Of a stretch of 64,000 nucleotides of DNA, positions 27,499-36,063 are shown one piece after another. The DNA lies in assembly GCF_002954765.1 (NCBI RefSeq), contig NZ_MTPW01000001.1, forward strand, positions 881,501-945,500, read 5' to 3'. Positions within the stretch are counted from its first letter, which is position 1. Each line of letters opens with the position of its first letter. Source of the DNA: Nonlabens arenilitoris (GTDB lineage: Bacteria > Bacteroidota > Bacteroidia > Flavobacteriales > Flavobacteriaceae). Below the pieces are notes generated by a model. It had not been told where the DNA came from. It ran no database searches and worked only from the letters and a program-made list of their open reading frames with translations. The translations under genes were made by a program, and so were the position numbers.

Positions 27499-28116
27499 AT
27501 GAGTCTAAAACGACTTAACATACGCGGTATATCATACAGTGAGACACAAAATGGTGCTTATGCGCTAGTACTCAAAGAAGTAGGCGGTGATCGACAGCTT
27601 CCTATAGTAATAGGCGCCTTTGAAGCGCAAAGTATTGCTATAGCATTAGAAAAAGAGATCAGTCCACCAAGACCTCTTACTCATGATCTTTTTAAGACAT
27701 TTGGAGAGCGTTTTGGCATTACGGTTAAACAAGTCATCATCCATAAATTAGTAGATGGTGTATTTTTCTCAAGCTTAATTTGTGAAAGAGACAAAATAGA
27801 AGAAATCATAGATGCGAGAACTAGTGATGCTATTGCTCTAGCAGTAAGATTTAAAGCTCCTGTCTTTACTTATGAAAATATTTTAGATGAGGCTGGTGTA
27901 CAATCCCACATCAGACCCGATAAAGAATTACAAGAAGATCCTCTAGATCTAAGCAACGACGAGTTCATAGAAGAACTTATCAATACAGACCATGATGAGG
28001 ACGATAATTACAGCCATTTAAGCATTAAAGAACTTCATAAAATGTTAGGGGACGCTGTATCTAATGAAAATTATGAACTAGCCGCGCGACTGCGTGATGA
28101 AATATCAAAACGATAA
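27499..28116 (+). CDS. Bifunctional nuclease family protein with UVR motif
   Basis: 205 residues from the ATG at 27499 (MSLKRLNIRGISYS); the longer frame from GTG 27436 starts inside the etfA terminator. An N-terminal DUF151/BFN domain (about 1-140) has GDRQLPIVIGAFEAQSIA and ARTSDAIALAVRFKAP. A C-terminal UVR-like motif (KELHKMLGDAVSNENYELAA, about 180-199) follows an acidic linker. The domain is named after a plant nuclease, but a nuclease role in bacteria is not settled. Its stop overlaps the transporter start by one base. Confidence 0.88.
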   Translation: MSLKRLNIRGISYSETQNGAYALVLKEVGGDRQLPIVIGAFEAQSIAIALEKEISPPRPLTHDLFKTFGERFGITVKQVIIHKLVDGVFFSSLICERDKIEEIIDARTSDAIALAVRFKAPVFTYENILDEAGVQSHIRPDKELQEDPLDLSNDEFIEELINTDHDEDDNYSHLSIKELHKMLGDAVSNENYELAARLRDEISKR

Positions 28117-29582
28117 TGAAACTGCCATCCATACTTTCTCAACGCAATGTGTGTTTGAGTGTTTTATTAATATTTATCTCCTTTATAGCTCAGGCAGTAC
28201 TTCCAGCGTCTAGCAATACAGTGGTTCAAGAAATAACTACTAATAACATAGCTATATCTAATGTTACTGCACCTAATGTCACTTTTGAAAGTATTTACAG
28301 AGGCCTTATAGGTATTGCCTTTTTATTAGGAATAGGATTTGCCTTTAGTGCTAATAGAAAAAAAATAGACTGGCGATTAGTGATCATCGGTATTAGTCTA
28401 CAAATAATATTTGCTACTCTTTTTTTATTAGTTGAAGAAGTTGCAGCCGTATTTCAGTGGATTGCAGAGAAAGTAGTAGAGTTTCTCGCTGTGGCAGAAG
28501 AAGGAGCTCAATTTGTTTTCGGAAATCTAGTTGACCCATCACAAAGTATGGGATACATTTTTGCCTTTAAAGTTTTACCTACCATTGTATTCTTTTCGGC
28601 TTTTACATCTTTACTATACTACTTAGGTATTTTACAAAAAATCGTTTATGTATTTGCTTGGGTCATGAGTAAAACCATGCGATTAAGCGGTGCAGAATCT
28701 CTTGCCGCAGCGGCAAATATTTTTATAGGTCAGACTGAAGCACCTTTAGTAGTTAAACCATATCTAGAAAAAATGACCAAGTCAGAAATTCTATGTCTAA
28801 TGGTAGGTGGTATGGCTACTATCGCAGGTGGAGTATTAGCTGCATTCATAGAATTCCTGGGTGGTACAGATCCTGTCGCAAAAGCAGAATTTGCAAGGCA
28901 CTTAATCACTGCATCCATTATGAGTGCTCCTGCTGCAATTGTTATGGCAAAAATGTTGTTCCCAGAAACTGATACAGATAAAATTGACCGCAAACTAGAC
29001 ATCTCTAAGGAAAAAATAGGATCTAACGTTCTAGACGCAATCTCAAGAGGAACTACAGATGGACTTAAATTAGCCGTTAATGTAGGAGCAATGTTATTAG
29101 TATTTACTGCAATTATTGCGGTAGTAAACTGGTTTCTAGGAGATCTTATAGGCGCACCTAGTGGACTTAATGATTTAATCGTAGATGCTACTGACGGGCG
29201 ATATCAAAAGTTCTCTATGCAGTACATTTTAGGAAACTTATTTGCTCCCATCGCTTGGATTATAGGCGTGCCTGCTACAGACATCGTAGCTGTAGGCCAA
29301 TTGCTAGGTGAGAAAACTATACTTAACGAGTTCTTTGCATATGCATCATTAAGTAAATTAAAAGCAGCTGGAGTTTTAACTAATTACAGGTCGATAGTGA
29401 TATCTACATATGCTCTTTGTGGATTTGCAAACTTTGCTTCTATAGGAATACAAATAGGTGGAATTGGAGTTTTAGCTCCTAGTCAACGTAAAACTCTGGC
29501 CGCTTTTGGTATTAAAGCACTAATAGGTGGTACGTGTGCAGCATTGCTTACTGCAACTATCGCGGGAATGCTTTTTGGATAA
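28116..29582 (+). CDS. Concentrative nucleoside transporter (NupC/CNT family)
   Basis: 488 residues. The CNT core is clear: LLYYLGILQKIVYVFAWVM, then GAESLAAAANIFIGQTEAPL (substrate/Na+ site) and CLMVGGMATIAGGVLAAF, and late in the protein STYALCGFANFASIGIQIGG. Before the first core helix there is an extra hydrophobic N-terminus and an Asn/Thr-rich stretch (about 10-55), seen in flavobacterial members. It takes up nucleosides with H+ or Na+. Coupled (TAATG) to the bifunctional nuclease gene; the link suggests nucleic-acid salvage, which is inference. Confidence 0.92.
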   Translation: MKLPSILSQRNVCLSVLLIFISFIAQAVLPASSNTVVQEITTNNIAISNVTAPNVTFESIYRGLIGIAFLLGIGFAFSANRKKIDWRLVIIGISLQIIFATLFLLVEEVAAVFQWIAEKVVEFLAVAEEGAQFVFGNLVDPSQSMGYIFAFKVLPTIVFFSAFTSLLYYLGILQKIVYVFAWVMSKTMRLSGAESLAAAANIFIGQTEAPLVVKPYLEKMTKSEILCLMVGGMATIAGGVLAAFIEFLGGTDPVAKAEFARHLITASIMSAPAAIVMAKMLFPETDTDKIDRKLDISKEKIGSNVLDAISRGTTDGLKLAVNVGAMLLVFTAIIAVVNWFLGDLIGAPSGLNDLIVDATDGRYQKFSMQYILGNLFAPIAWIIGVPATDIVAVGQLLGEKTILNEFFAYASLSKLKAAGVLTNYRSIVISTYALCGFANFASIGIQIGGIGVLAPSQRKTLAAFGIKALIGGTCAALLTATIAGMLFG

Positions 29583-29671
29583 TTACAATTTCGACTCGTA
29601 TAGATGATTAATAAAATATCTATATTACATAGCCGCTCTTAAACAAAAATCATTTTTTAAGAAAATTTTAA

Positions 29672-29679
29672 TAACTTTG
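29672..29679 (+). promoter_or_regulatory. -7 element TAACTTTG
   Basis: Matches TAnnTTTG, 25 bp before the ATG at 29705. No TTG at the right distance. Confidence 0.45.
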
Positions 29680-29704
29680 CCTACCTAAAATTTGGTTTAA
29701 AGTT

Positions 29705-30103
29705 ATGTTACCTACTGATCATATTGCACATGCAAATCACCATTTTCAATATGATTTTGGTAATCTCTATTGTTTTGACCATTATGTTATTGGTATTATT
29801 AATGATCAAATTACTGTAGGCACCACAGAAGCAAAAGCGATACTAAACGATTTAAATAAGTACTTCACGGGTAAGCAATTTGTTTATATCGCTAATAGAG
29901 CATTCTCTCATAACATTGACTTATCAGTTTATAAATTAGTAAACCCTAAAAAACTAGTAGGGATAGCGATAGTGTCACCTCATGAAAATGAAATTAATCG
30001 CGCTGTAGAAGAACAACAACTATATTCGGGATCTTTCGGGTTATTTAAAAACGTTGAAAGCGCGATTGCATGGGCTAATACTTTTCAAAAAGTAGAAGGT
30101 TAA
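29705..30103 (+). CDS. Small cytoplasmic protein, STAS/SpoIIAA-like
   Basis: 132 residues, no signal or membrane segment. The pattern of alternating strands and helices, with GNLYCFDHYVIGIINDQIT, then TEAKAILNDLNKYFTGKQFV and an ending IAWANTFQ, resembles the SpoIIAA-like (STAS/SEC14) fold found in small flavobacterial proteins. No conserved phospho-serine can be named. It stands alone with its own promoter-like element, between the transporter and thyA. Function unknown. Confidence 0.6.
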   Translation: MLPTDHIAHANHHFQYDFGNLYCFDHYVIGIINDQITVGTTEAKAILNDLNKYFTGKQFVYIANRAFSHNIDLSVYKLVNPKKLVGIAIVSPHENEINRAVEEQQLYSGSFGLFKNVESAIAWANTFQKVEG

Positions 30104-30215
30104 ATTTATTTATCCAGCGATAAAGTTTTATTTTTTTACCAAATTGGACGATTAATTCTCTTATTTTGTACTCTCTTAGAGACATTATTGTATTCTATAC
30201 TTCAAGCAGGAAAAA

Positions 30216-31040
30216 ATGAAACAGTATCACGATTTACTACATCATATATTAAAAGAAGGAACTGATAAAGGTGATCGCACCGGCACGGGAACTAGAAGTG
30301 TTTTTGGCTATCAAATGAGGTTCAACCTGCAAGAAGGTTTCCCTATGGTTACCACAAAAAAACTACACCTTAAATCCATCATTCATGAGTTATTATGGTT
30401 TCTTACTGGAGACACCAATATTAAATATCTAAAAGAAAATGGTGTACGTATTTGGAATGAATGGGCAAATGATGATGGCGACTTGGGACCAGTTTATGGT
30501 CATCAATGGCGCAACTGGAATAGTGAGGACATCGATCAAATTAAAGACGTAATTCACACATTAAAAAACAACCCTAATAGCCGTCGCATGATGGTAAGCG
30601 CATGGAACCCAAGTGTCATGCCTGACACTAGCGTGAGTTTTGCAGAAAATGTAGCAAATGGAAAAGCGGCATTACCGCCATGCCATGCCTTCTTTCAGTT
30701 TTACGTGTCGGATAATAAGTTGAGTTGTCAACTCTATCAACGCAGCGCCGATGTTTTTTTAGGCGTTCCTTTTAATATTGCTAGCTATGCTTTATTTACT
30801 ATGATGATGGCGCAAGTCTGCGGTTTTGAATATGGTGATTTCATTCACACCTTTGGCGATGTCCATATATATTCAAATCATATGGAGCAAGTGGAATTAC
30901 AGCTTTCAAGAGATCCACGTCCATTACCTACTATGAAAATCAATCCAAATGTTAAAGACATCTTCAACTTTAAATTTGAAGATTTTACTTTAGAAAATTA
31001 TAATCCGCATCCAGCAATTAAAGGCGCCGTGGCTATATAA
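30216..31040 (+). CDS. thyA: Thymidylate synthase
   Basis: 274 residues, the common bacterial size. Folate/dUMP-site motifs: [12 protein letters not shown] near the N-terminus, LRGD-like region as [11 protein letters not shown], catalytic Cys156 in [12 protein letters not shown], the arginine pair SRRMM and the dUMP-binding [14 protein letters not shown], then HIYSNH. It makes dTMP from dUMP with methylene-tetrahydrofolate. Followed after 2 bp by a secreted protein gene, so possibly co-transcribed. A dihydrofolate reductase gene, often next to thyA, is absent here. Confidence 0.97.
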   Translation: MKQYHDLLHHILKEGTDKGDRTGTGTRSVFGYQMRFNLQEGFPMVTTKKLHLKSIIHELLWFLTGDTNIKYLKENGVRIWNEWANDDGDLGPVYGHQWRNWNSEDIDQIKDVIHTLKNNPNSRRMMVSAWNPSVMPDTSVSFAENVANGKAALPPCHAFFQFYVSDNKLSCQLYQRSADVFLGVPFNIASYALFTMMMAQVCGFEYGDFIHTFGDVHIYSNHMEQVELQLSRDPRPLPTMKINPNVKDIFNFKFEDFTLENYNPHPAIKGAVAI

Positions 31041-31042
31041 AT

Positions 31043-31624
31043 ATGAGGTTTTTAATTCTTTTATTTATATTCTCAATTACTATTTCAGTTGCTCAAAACA
31101 GCGATCCTGTGTATGCTGATTTTTTAGAAATTGATGATACGGAATATAAAGACTCACCCAGTTTTTATGTTGTAGATTTAAAAATGACTGCTTCTAATCC
31201 TGGAATGGCAACAGCTAGTTGGGACGCACACAAATCATTAACAAAGTTTCTAGTAGAACTTTATGACCCTACAAATAATGAATTATTTCATCGTAAAATC
31301 TATAGAGATAAAACCATTATTATACCAGCGAGTTCAAAACTAGTAGTTTCTCCCATACACTTAAATCTTAAGGGTAAATCAAAAACCACCACTTTATCCC
31401 AGTCTCTATATAAAATACAGGCAGAGCAGCGCAAAAACATGGAGAAAATATTGAGGCAGATGCAAGAGCAAGACTTACAAAACAGTACGTCTTCAAAAGA
31501 AATCCCATGGCGTTGGATTCTTAGAGGTATAGGACTGTTAGCTCTCATTATTGGTTTGATCGCTCGATACTCTGGCAATAAAGAAGAATTTAAAGACTAC
31601 GACCGTCGTAATAGAAAGCCTTGA
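31043..31624 (+). CDS. Unknown protein with signal peptide and C-terminal membrane helix
   Basis: 193 residues. Signal peptide MRFLILLFIFSITISVAQ, a beta-rich domain (about 22-125), then a charged helical stretch (QAEQRKNMEKILRQMQEQ) and a membrane helix (ILRGIGLLALIIGLIA, about 165-182) with a short basic tail. The layout suggests a periplasmic domain held in the inner membrane. I do not recognise a family. It starts 2 bp after the thyA stop; no functional link is evident. Confidence 0.6.
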   Translation: MRFLILLFIFSITISVAQNSDPVYADFLEIDDTEYKDSPSFYVVDLKMTASNPGMATASWDAHKSLTKFLVELYDPTNNELFHRKIYRDKTIIIPASSKLVVSPIHLNLKGKSKTTTLSQSLYKIQAEQRKNMEKILRQMQEQDLQNSTSSKEIPWRWILRGIGLLALIIGLIARYSGNKEEFKDYDRRNRKP

Positions 31625-31632
31625 TTAAGATA

Positions 31633-31648
31633 CACTTTCGCGTAAGCG
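31633..31648. repeat. Dispersed palindrome copy, two mismatches, intergenic
   Basis: CACTTTCGCGTAAGCG, 8 bp after the stop of the 193-residue protein gene; carries the A-to-T change at position 11 seen in three other copies. Confidence 0.75.
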
Positions 31649-31714
31649 ACAACTAAAACATCCTAACTATTTCACAAAATCCTATCAGAGTGCTAGACTT
31701 TTGTAAATTCCTTT

Positions 31715-31722
31715 TAACTTTG
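31715..31722 (+). promoter_or_regulatory. -7 element next to egtB start
   Basis: TAACTTTG, only 5 bp before the ATG at 31728. If used, the egt mRNA would have almost no leader. Confidence 0.4.
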
Positions 31723-31727
31723 AGAGG

Positions 31728-32894
31728 ATGAATACAAAAGAAAATCTTCTTAACCTGTTTTTAGATACTCGAAAACATTCAGAAGCCCTATGCAAACCTT
31801 TACAAAAAGAAGATTATGTAGTGCAGCCTATTGTTGATGTCTCGCCACCTAAATGGCATCTAGGGCATACAACATGGTTTTTTGAAGAATTCTTATTGGA
31901 CGCACATCTTCCTGGATACAAAAGATTCCACAACCAGTATGCCTATGTTTTTAATAGCTATTATGAAAGTATAGGAGCACGCGTGGTACGCACAGATAGA
32001 GGAAATCTTTCACGACCTAGCGTTGATGAAATCTATGAGTACCGATCATATGTCACAAAACATATGACACAGCTTATTGAAAATCACTGGAACAATAGTT
32101 TGATTCATGTATTAGAAATAGGCATTCATCACGAGAAACAACATCAAGAACTTTTACTCACCGACATTAAATTCATACTAGGTAACAATCCATTATTGCC
32201 GGTATATCATAATGTAAAGGATGAAATCTATACTAGTGAAAATTCTATCAAGTGGCTTAAAATGCCTGCTCAAATTTATGAGGTGGGACATTCAGGTGAG
32301 GATTTTTGCTATGATAACGAGCAACCGCGACACCGTGTATTTTTAGAAGCTTACCAAATCTCAAGTGAATTAATAACATGTGGAGAATGGATTGAATTCA
32401 TTAAAGATGGCGGATATAGAAATGTCATGCTTTGGCATACAGAAGGATGGGATTGGGTTCAAAAAAATAGAATCACTTCACCCATGTACTGGTTTCAAGA
32501 ATCTAATCAATGGAAGCAATACACTTTAAATGGCGTTAAAATTATTGACAAGACTAGTGTCATAACACATATATCATACTATGAGGCATTTGCTTTTGCT
32601 CAATGGAAAGGTATGCGTTTACCTACTGAGTTTGAATGGGAAGCCGCACAACAACAACTTAACTGGGGCAAACGATGGGAATGGACAGAAAGCGCCTATT
32701 TACCGTACCCAAATTATCAAAAACCTGATGGCGCGTTAGGTGAATATAATGGCAAATTTATGGTAAATCAGAAAGTTCTCAGAGGTAGTTCTATTGCCAC
32801 ACCATCAAATCACGCCAGATCAACTTACAGAAACTTTTTTCATCCTTATTTAAGATGGCAATTTACGAGCCTGAGGCTCGCACAATCTATATGA
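31728..32894 (+). CDS. egtB: EgtB-type sulfoxide synthase (ergothioneine biosynthesis)
   Basis: 388 residues. N-terminal DinB-like domain with iron ligands: His47 in WHLGHTTWFFEEF and the HHEKQHQE motif at 134-141. C-terminal FGE-sulfatase-like domain with PRHRVFLEAYQI, MRLPTEFEWEAA, WEWTESAY and the closing RNFFHPYLRWQF segment. The non-haem iron enzyme joins a thiol (gamma-glutamylcysteine or cysteine) to trimethyl-histidine using O2; which thiol is used cannot be told by eye. The next gene, the histidine methyltransferase, overlaps by 4 bp (ATGA), which supports EgtB over the ovothiol enzyme OvoA. Confidence 0.93.
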   Translation: MNTKENLLNLFLDTRKHSEALCKPLQKEDYVVQPIVDVSPPKWHLGHTTWFFEEFLLDAHLPGYKRFHNQYAYVFNSYYESIGARVVRTDRGNLSRPSVDEIYEYRSYVTKHMTQLIENHWNNSLIHVLEIGIHHEKQHQELLLTDIKFILGNNPLLPVYHNVKDEIYTSENSIKWLKMPAQIYEVGHSGEDFCYDNEQPRHRVFLEAYQISSELITCGEWIEFIKDGGYRNVMLWHTEGWDWVQKNRITSPMYWFQESNQWKQYTLNGVKIIDKTSVITHISYYEAFAFAQWKGMRLPTEFEWEAAQQQLNWGKRWEWTESAYLPYPNYQKPDGALGEYNGKFMVNQKVLRGSSIATPSNHARSTYRNFFHPYLRWQFTSLRLAQSI

Positions 32895-33865
32895 CAAAGC
32901 AAGAAACATTTCAATTAGAATTTGAAAATCACGTAAAAGAAGGCCTAAGTGCATTTCCTAAATTTTTAAGCTCAAAATACATTTATGATGACCGTGGTGA
33001 TGAATTATTTCAACAAATAATGGCATTGCCAGAATACTATCTTACTAAAGCTGAATTTAATATAGTTGAAACTCATAAAAGCAAGCTAAGAAAGGTTTTT
33101 AATGCTCATGGAGCATTTGACCTTATCGAATTAGGAGCTGGTGATGGAAAAAAAACAAAAGTTCTTTTAAAAGAATTAGTGCTTAATGAGGTAGAGTTTA
33201 CATACATCCCTATAGACATCAGTCAACATGCGATTGATGATTTGACTCACTCACTAACGACTTTATTACCTAGTCTAGAAGTTCAAGGTGAACAAGGAAC
33301 TTATTTTAAAGTATTAGAAAGACTAGCTACTTACAATAAGAGACCTAAAGTAATTATCGTTTTAGGATCTAACATAGGTAATCTAGAACATCCACAAGCA
33401 ATTGACTTTTTAAAGAAAATTAAAGAAGTAATGTCTAGTAAGGACTTGCTTTTTATGGGATTTGACCAGAAGAAAAACCCATTAACTATTCAAAATGCTT
33501 ATGCAGACTCGCAGGGCGTTACACAAGAATTTAATCGCAATTTATTACATCGCATAAATAAAGAAATGGACGGAAATTTTCCTGTGGACAACTTTGAACA
33601 CTGGGAATCTTATGACCCAGAAACAGGAACCGCAAAAAGCTTTTTAATTGCTACCGAATCTTGCGAGGTAGAAATTAAAAAACTTCAATTAAAAACTTTT
33701 TTCAAAAAATGGGAAACCATACACTGTGAGATATCGCAAAAATATGACGACGACACCGTTGAATGGTTAGCTCACCAATCTGGATTACAAATTGAAGAAA
33801 TTTATGAAGATCATCAAAAGCTCTTCAAAGATTATTTATTTAAAATAAAAAATAAAACAACATGA
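32891..33865 (+). CDS. egtD: L-histidine N-alpha-methyltransferase
   Basis: 324 residues from the ATG at 32891, which overlaps the egtB stop; an ATG at 32855 lies inside egtB and is rejected. SAM-binding motif DLIELGAGDGKKT, then FTYIPIDISQHAI and IIVLGSNIGNLEH, and a C-terminal TESCEVEIKKLQ region, all typical of the EgtD family. It trimethylates the histidine alpha-amino group to give hercynine, the substrate of EgtB. Start and stop both overlap neighbours by 4 bp, so the three-gene operon is strongly coupled. Confidence 0.94.
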   Translation: MTKQETFQLEFENHVKEGLSAFPKFLSSKYIYDDRGDELFQQIMALPEYYLTKAEFNIVETHKSKLRKVFNAHGAFDLIELGAGDGKKTKVLLKELVLNEVEFTYIPIDISQHAIDDLTHSLTTLLPSLEVQGEQGTYFKVLERLATYNKRPKVIIVLGSNIGNLEHPQAIDFLKKIKEVMSSKDLLFMGFDQKKNPLTIQNAYADSQGVTQEFNRNLLHRINKEMDGNFPVDNFEHWESYDPETGTAKSFLIATESCEVEIKKLQLKTFFKKWETIHCEISQKYDDDTVEWLAHQSGLQIEEIYEDHQKLFKDYLFKIKNKTT

Positions 33866-34143
33866 AAGCGATATGGAATAATCAGATCATTGCCGAAAGC
33901 GACAACACTAAAGTTATAGAAAACAATCATTACTTTCCTGCTGATAGTTTAAAGACTGACTTCTTTAAAGAAAGCACCACACAATCTAACTGCCCATGGA
34001 AAGGAATCGCTAGTTACTATACAATTGAAGTTGACGGCTCGACAAATAAAGATGCCGCATGGTATTATCCAAATACTAAACACGCTGCAAAAGAGATAGA
34101 AGGATATGTTGCCTTTTGGAAAGGCGTAACAGTGACTGAATAG
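33862..34143 (+). CDS. DUF427 protein
   Basis: 93 residues, a single DUF427 domain: IIAESDNTKVIENNHYFP, CPWKGIASYYTIEV, AAWYYPNTKHAAKEIEGYVAFW. The family is small, soluble and of unknown function, with a conserved CPWKG...Y core. The ATG overlaps the egtD stop (ATGA), and DUF427 next to egt-type genes suggests an accessory role in the thiol-histidine pathway or in using its product. That role is inference; no egtC, egtA or egtE is present in the window. Confidence 0.88.
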   Translation: MKAIWNNQIIAESDNTKVIENNHYFPADSLKTDFFKESTTQSNCPWKGIASYYTIEVDGSTNKDAAWYYPNTKHAAKEIEGYVAFWKGVTVTE

Positions 34144-34163
34144 AATAAAGTATACTAAAACAA

Positions 34164-34203
34164 AAATCCATGTTTATAAATTAAATATTTTAAACATGGA
34201 TTT
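34164..34203. terminator. Bidirectional terminator after the egt operon
   Basis: AAATCCATGTTTA (34164-34176) pairs with TAAACATGGATTT (34191-34203) between the convergent DUF427 and lipoprotein genes. Confidence 0.8.
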
Positions 34204-34238
34204 CTTTATGTTATCAATGAGATTCTCCTACATATATA

Positions 34239-34754
34239 TTAGATCTTATTATAGACAAAATCAAGATTAGTAATACCGCTTGCAGGAGTACCTGCGGCAC
34301 CACTAAAATATTGAGCCACATCATTATCATCCACATTAAAAGATAAAGTAGTAGGTGTTAAGAGAACCTGTTGAGACTCAGTAGCTGTTCCACCATTAAT
34401 ATTAACCGTAATTGTTAGTGTACCGTTTGCATAAGAATAGGTACCACTTTCAACACTAGTATTACAAATTAAGTTGTTTGCCGCATCAAAACTTACCTCA
34501 GCAATTGTAGAGCTAAAAGTACCATCTGCATTAAAGCTTATCGCCATAGCGTCAAAACAATTAGTCTCAACAGTCAATTCAGTATTGGTGACCATGTCTT
34601 GGTTAAGATCCACAGCCACGTCTGCGGTTAGAGTACTTAAAACATAATTACCTACTAAGGCTGCATTACTATTAACAGATTGATTTTCATCATTAGTACA
34701 TGCAGTAAAAACAAATAACATAGCGATTAAAGGAAGTATTATATTTTTCATCAT
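34239..34754 (-). CDS. Lipoprotein, lipocalin-like fold suspected
   Basis: 171 residues from the ATG at 34754 (MMKNIILPLIAMLFVFTAC); the frame extends upstream to a TTG at 34850, but the extension has no family look. Lipobox FTAC at about 18-21, then NDENQS and a domain with LVGNYVLSTLTA and GTFSSTIAEVSF, VESGTYSYANGTLTIT, resembling the lipocalin-like lipoproteins of Bacteroidota. It probably faces the periplasm or cell surface. Function unknown. Divergent from rplM. Confidence 0.7.
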   Translation of the reverse strand: MMKNIILPLIAMLFVFTACTNDENQSVNSNAALVGNYVLSTLTADVAVDLNQDMVTNTELTVETNCFDAMAISFNADGTFSSTIAEVSFDAANNLICNTSVESGTYSYANGTLTITVNINGGTATESQQVLLTPTTLSFNVDDNDVAQYFSGAAGTPASGITNLDFVYNKI

Positions 34755-34943
34755 TATTATTTTTGTTAAAGATAGCAAAATATAATAATGTACTATTTTT
34801 GAATCGGTTACAAGCTTACAACCCTTGAATTTATTGATGTTTTGAAGCAAATTCGCTATTGCGAAATGCGAATGATAAGAAGAAAAAGAAGCTCAAAACT
34901 CTTAAAAGTGTTGAGTAACTTTATTTTTTTTGAATCTCACTGC

Positions 34944-34973
34944 TTGTCAATCAAATATAAAATCATACATTTG
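34944..34973 (+). promoter_or_regulatory. Promoter for rplM-rpsI
   Basis: TTG at 34944-34946, 19 nt, then TACATTTG at 34966-34973, a full match to the flavobacterial -33/-7 pattern, 49 bp before the GTG start. Confidence 0.75.
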
Positions 34974-35022
34974 CAGCCCGATTTTAACCATTGAAATCGT
35001 TACAATTTAAAACAGGTTCAAA

Positions 35023-35478
35023 GTGAATACGTTAAGTTACAAAACAGTTTCTGCTAACAGCGCTACAGTAAACAAAGAATGGGTACTTGTAGATGCAGCA
35101 GACCAGCCACTAGGTCGTATGTCTTCAATAGTTGCAAAACTATTAAGAGGAAAATATAAGACAAATTTCACTCCACACGTAGACTGTGGAGATAATGTAA
35201 TTGTGATAAATGCTGACCAGGTGAAGCTTTCTGGTAATAAGTGGTCTGAGAAGACTTACATACGCCACACAGGCTATCCAGGTGGACAGCGCAGTCTTAC
35301 TGCTCAGGAGCTTTACGATAAAGACCCTACAAGAGTAGTTGAGAAAGCTGTAAAAGGAATGTTACCTAAAAATAAATTAGGATCAGCAATATTCCGTAAC
35401 CTTAAAGTGTACAGCGGTGCTGAGCACGGTCACGATGCACAACAACCTACGACTATCAACTTAAACGAGATCAAGTAA
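35023..35478 (+). CDS. rplM: 50S ribosomal protein L13
   Basis: 151 residues, normal length for Bacteroidota L13. Motifs: [39 protein letters not shown], and [15 protein letters not shown], then [12 protein letters not shown] and the C-terminal [13 protein letters not shown]. Assembly protein of the large subunit. Translation starts at GTG (35023), with no better ATG upstream. Followed by rpsI after 1 bp, the classical L13-S9 pair, transcribed from the promoter just upstream. Confidence 0.98.
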   Translation: MNTLSYKTVSANSATVNKEWVLVDAADQPLGRMSSIVAKLLRGKYKTNFTPHVDCGDNVIVINADQVKLSGNKWSEKTYIRHTGYPGGQRSLTAQELYDKDPTRVVEKAVKGMLPKNKLGSAIFRNLKVYSGAEHGHDAQQPTTINLNEIK

Positions 35479-35479
35479 G

Positions 35480-35866
35480 ATGGAAACATTACACAAAATA
35501 GGTAGAAGAAAAACTGCCGTAGCTCGTGTATACCTTAGCGATGGAGAAGGTAATATCACTATAAACAATAAAGACCTTAAAGATTACTTCACAACTGGTA
35601 CTCTTCAATATAAAGTAAACCAACCGTTTGCTTTAACTGAAACTACTGGAACATATGACGTTAAAGTAAACGTGTATGGTGGTGGAATTACTGGACAAGC
35701 AGAAGCTATTCGTCTTGCTCTTTCTAGAGCTCTAGTAGAGATTGATGAAGAAAATCGTCTAGTATTGAAACCAGAAGGACTTATGACACGTGACCCAAGA
35801 ATGGTGGAACGTAAGAAATTCGGTCAGAAGAAAGCAAGGAAGAAATTCCAATTCTCTAAGCGTTAA
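35480..35866 (+). CDS. rpsI: 30S ribosomal protein S9
   Basis: 128 residues, full length. N-terminal [18 protein letters not shown] and the C-terminal tail [18 protein letters not shown], whose final Lys-Arg reaches toward the P-site t[22 protein letters not shown] is the conserved core. Partner of L13 in the same transcript, separated by one base. A hairpin terminator starts 18 bp after the stop. Confidence 0.98.
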   Translation: METLHKIGRRKTAVARVYLSDGEGNITINNKDLKDYFTTGTLQYKVNQPFALTETTGTYDVKVNVYGGGITGQAEAIRLALSRALVEIDEENRLVLKPEGLMTRDPRMVERKKFGQKKARKKFQFSKR

Positions 35867-35884
35867 TACTGCAAAGAAATTATC

Positions 35885-35914
35885 ATCCCATTTGGTTTCA
35901 CAATCAAATGGGAT
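35885..35914 (+). terminator. Terminator after rpsI
   Basis: ATCCCATTTG and CAAATGGGAT around a 10-base loop, followed by a T-rich stretch. Confidence 0.75.
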
Positions 35915-35951
35915 TTGTTCTTATATTTTTTTAATTTTTAATTTGCTGTCA

Positions 35952-35969
35952 TCCCGATTGCCGTCGGGA
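35952..35969. repeat. REP-like hairpin with GTCAT lead
   Basis: TCCCGA pairs with TCGGGA around TTGCCG, preceded by TGTCA and followed by CCTAG, in the rpsI-rpsB gap. The GTCAT-plus-hairpin form resembles REP elements; only this copy of the type is in the window. Confidence 0.45.
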
Positions 35970-36063
35970 CCTAGTTTAGCATCTAAATGATTATGGCGAT
36001 TTTCAATTATGTTGAAATGACCACTTAATCATTGCTATCTGACAGAACGTAAACTATCTAAAC

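Noticed and set aside
35790..35990. 66-codon frame overlapping rpsI end
   Set aside because: Frame-shifted reading of S9 tail and terminator; no independent start signal.
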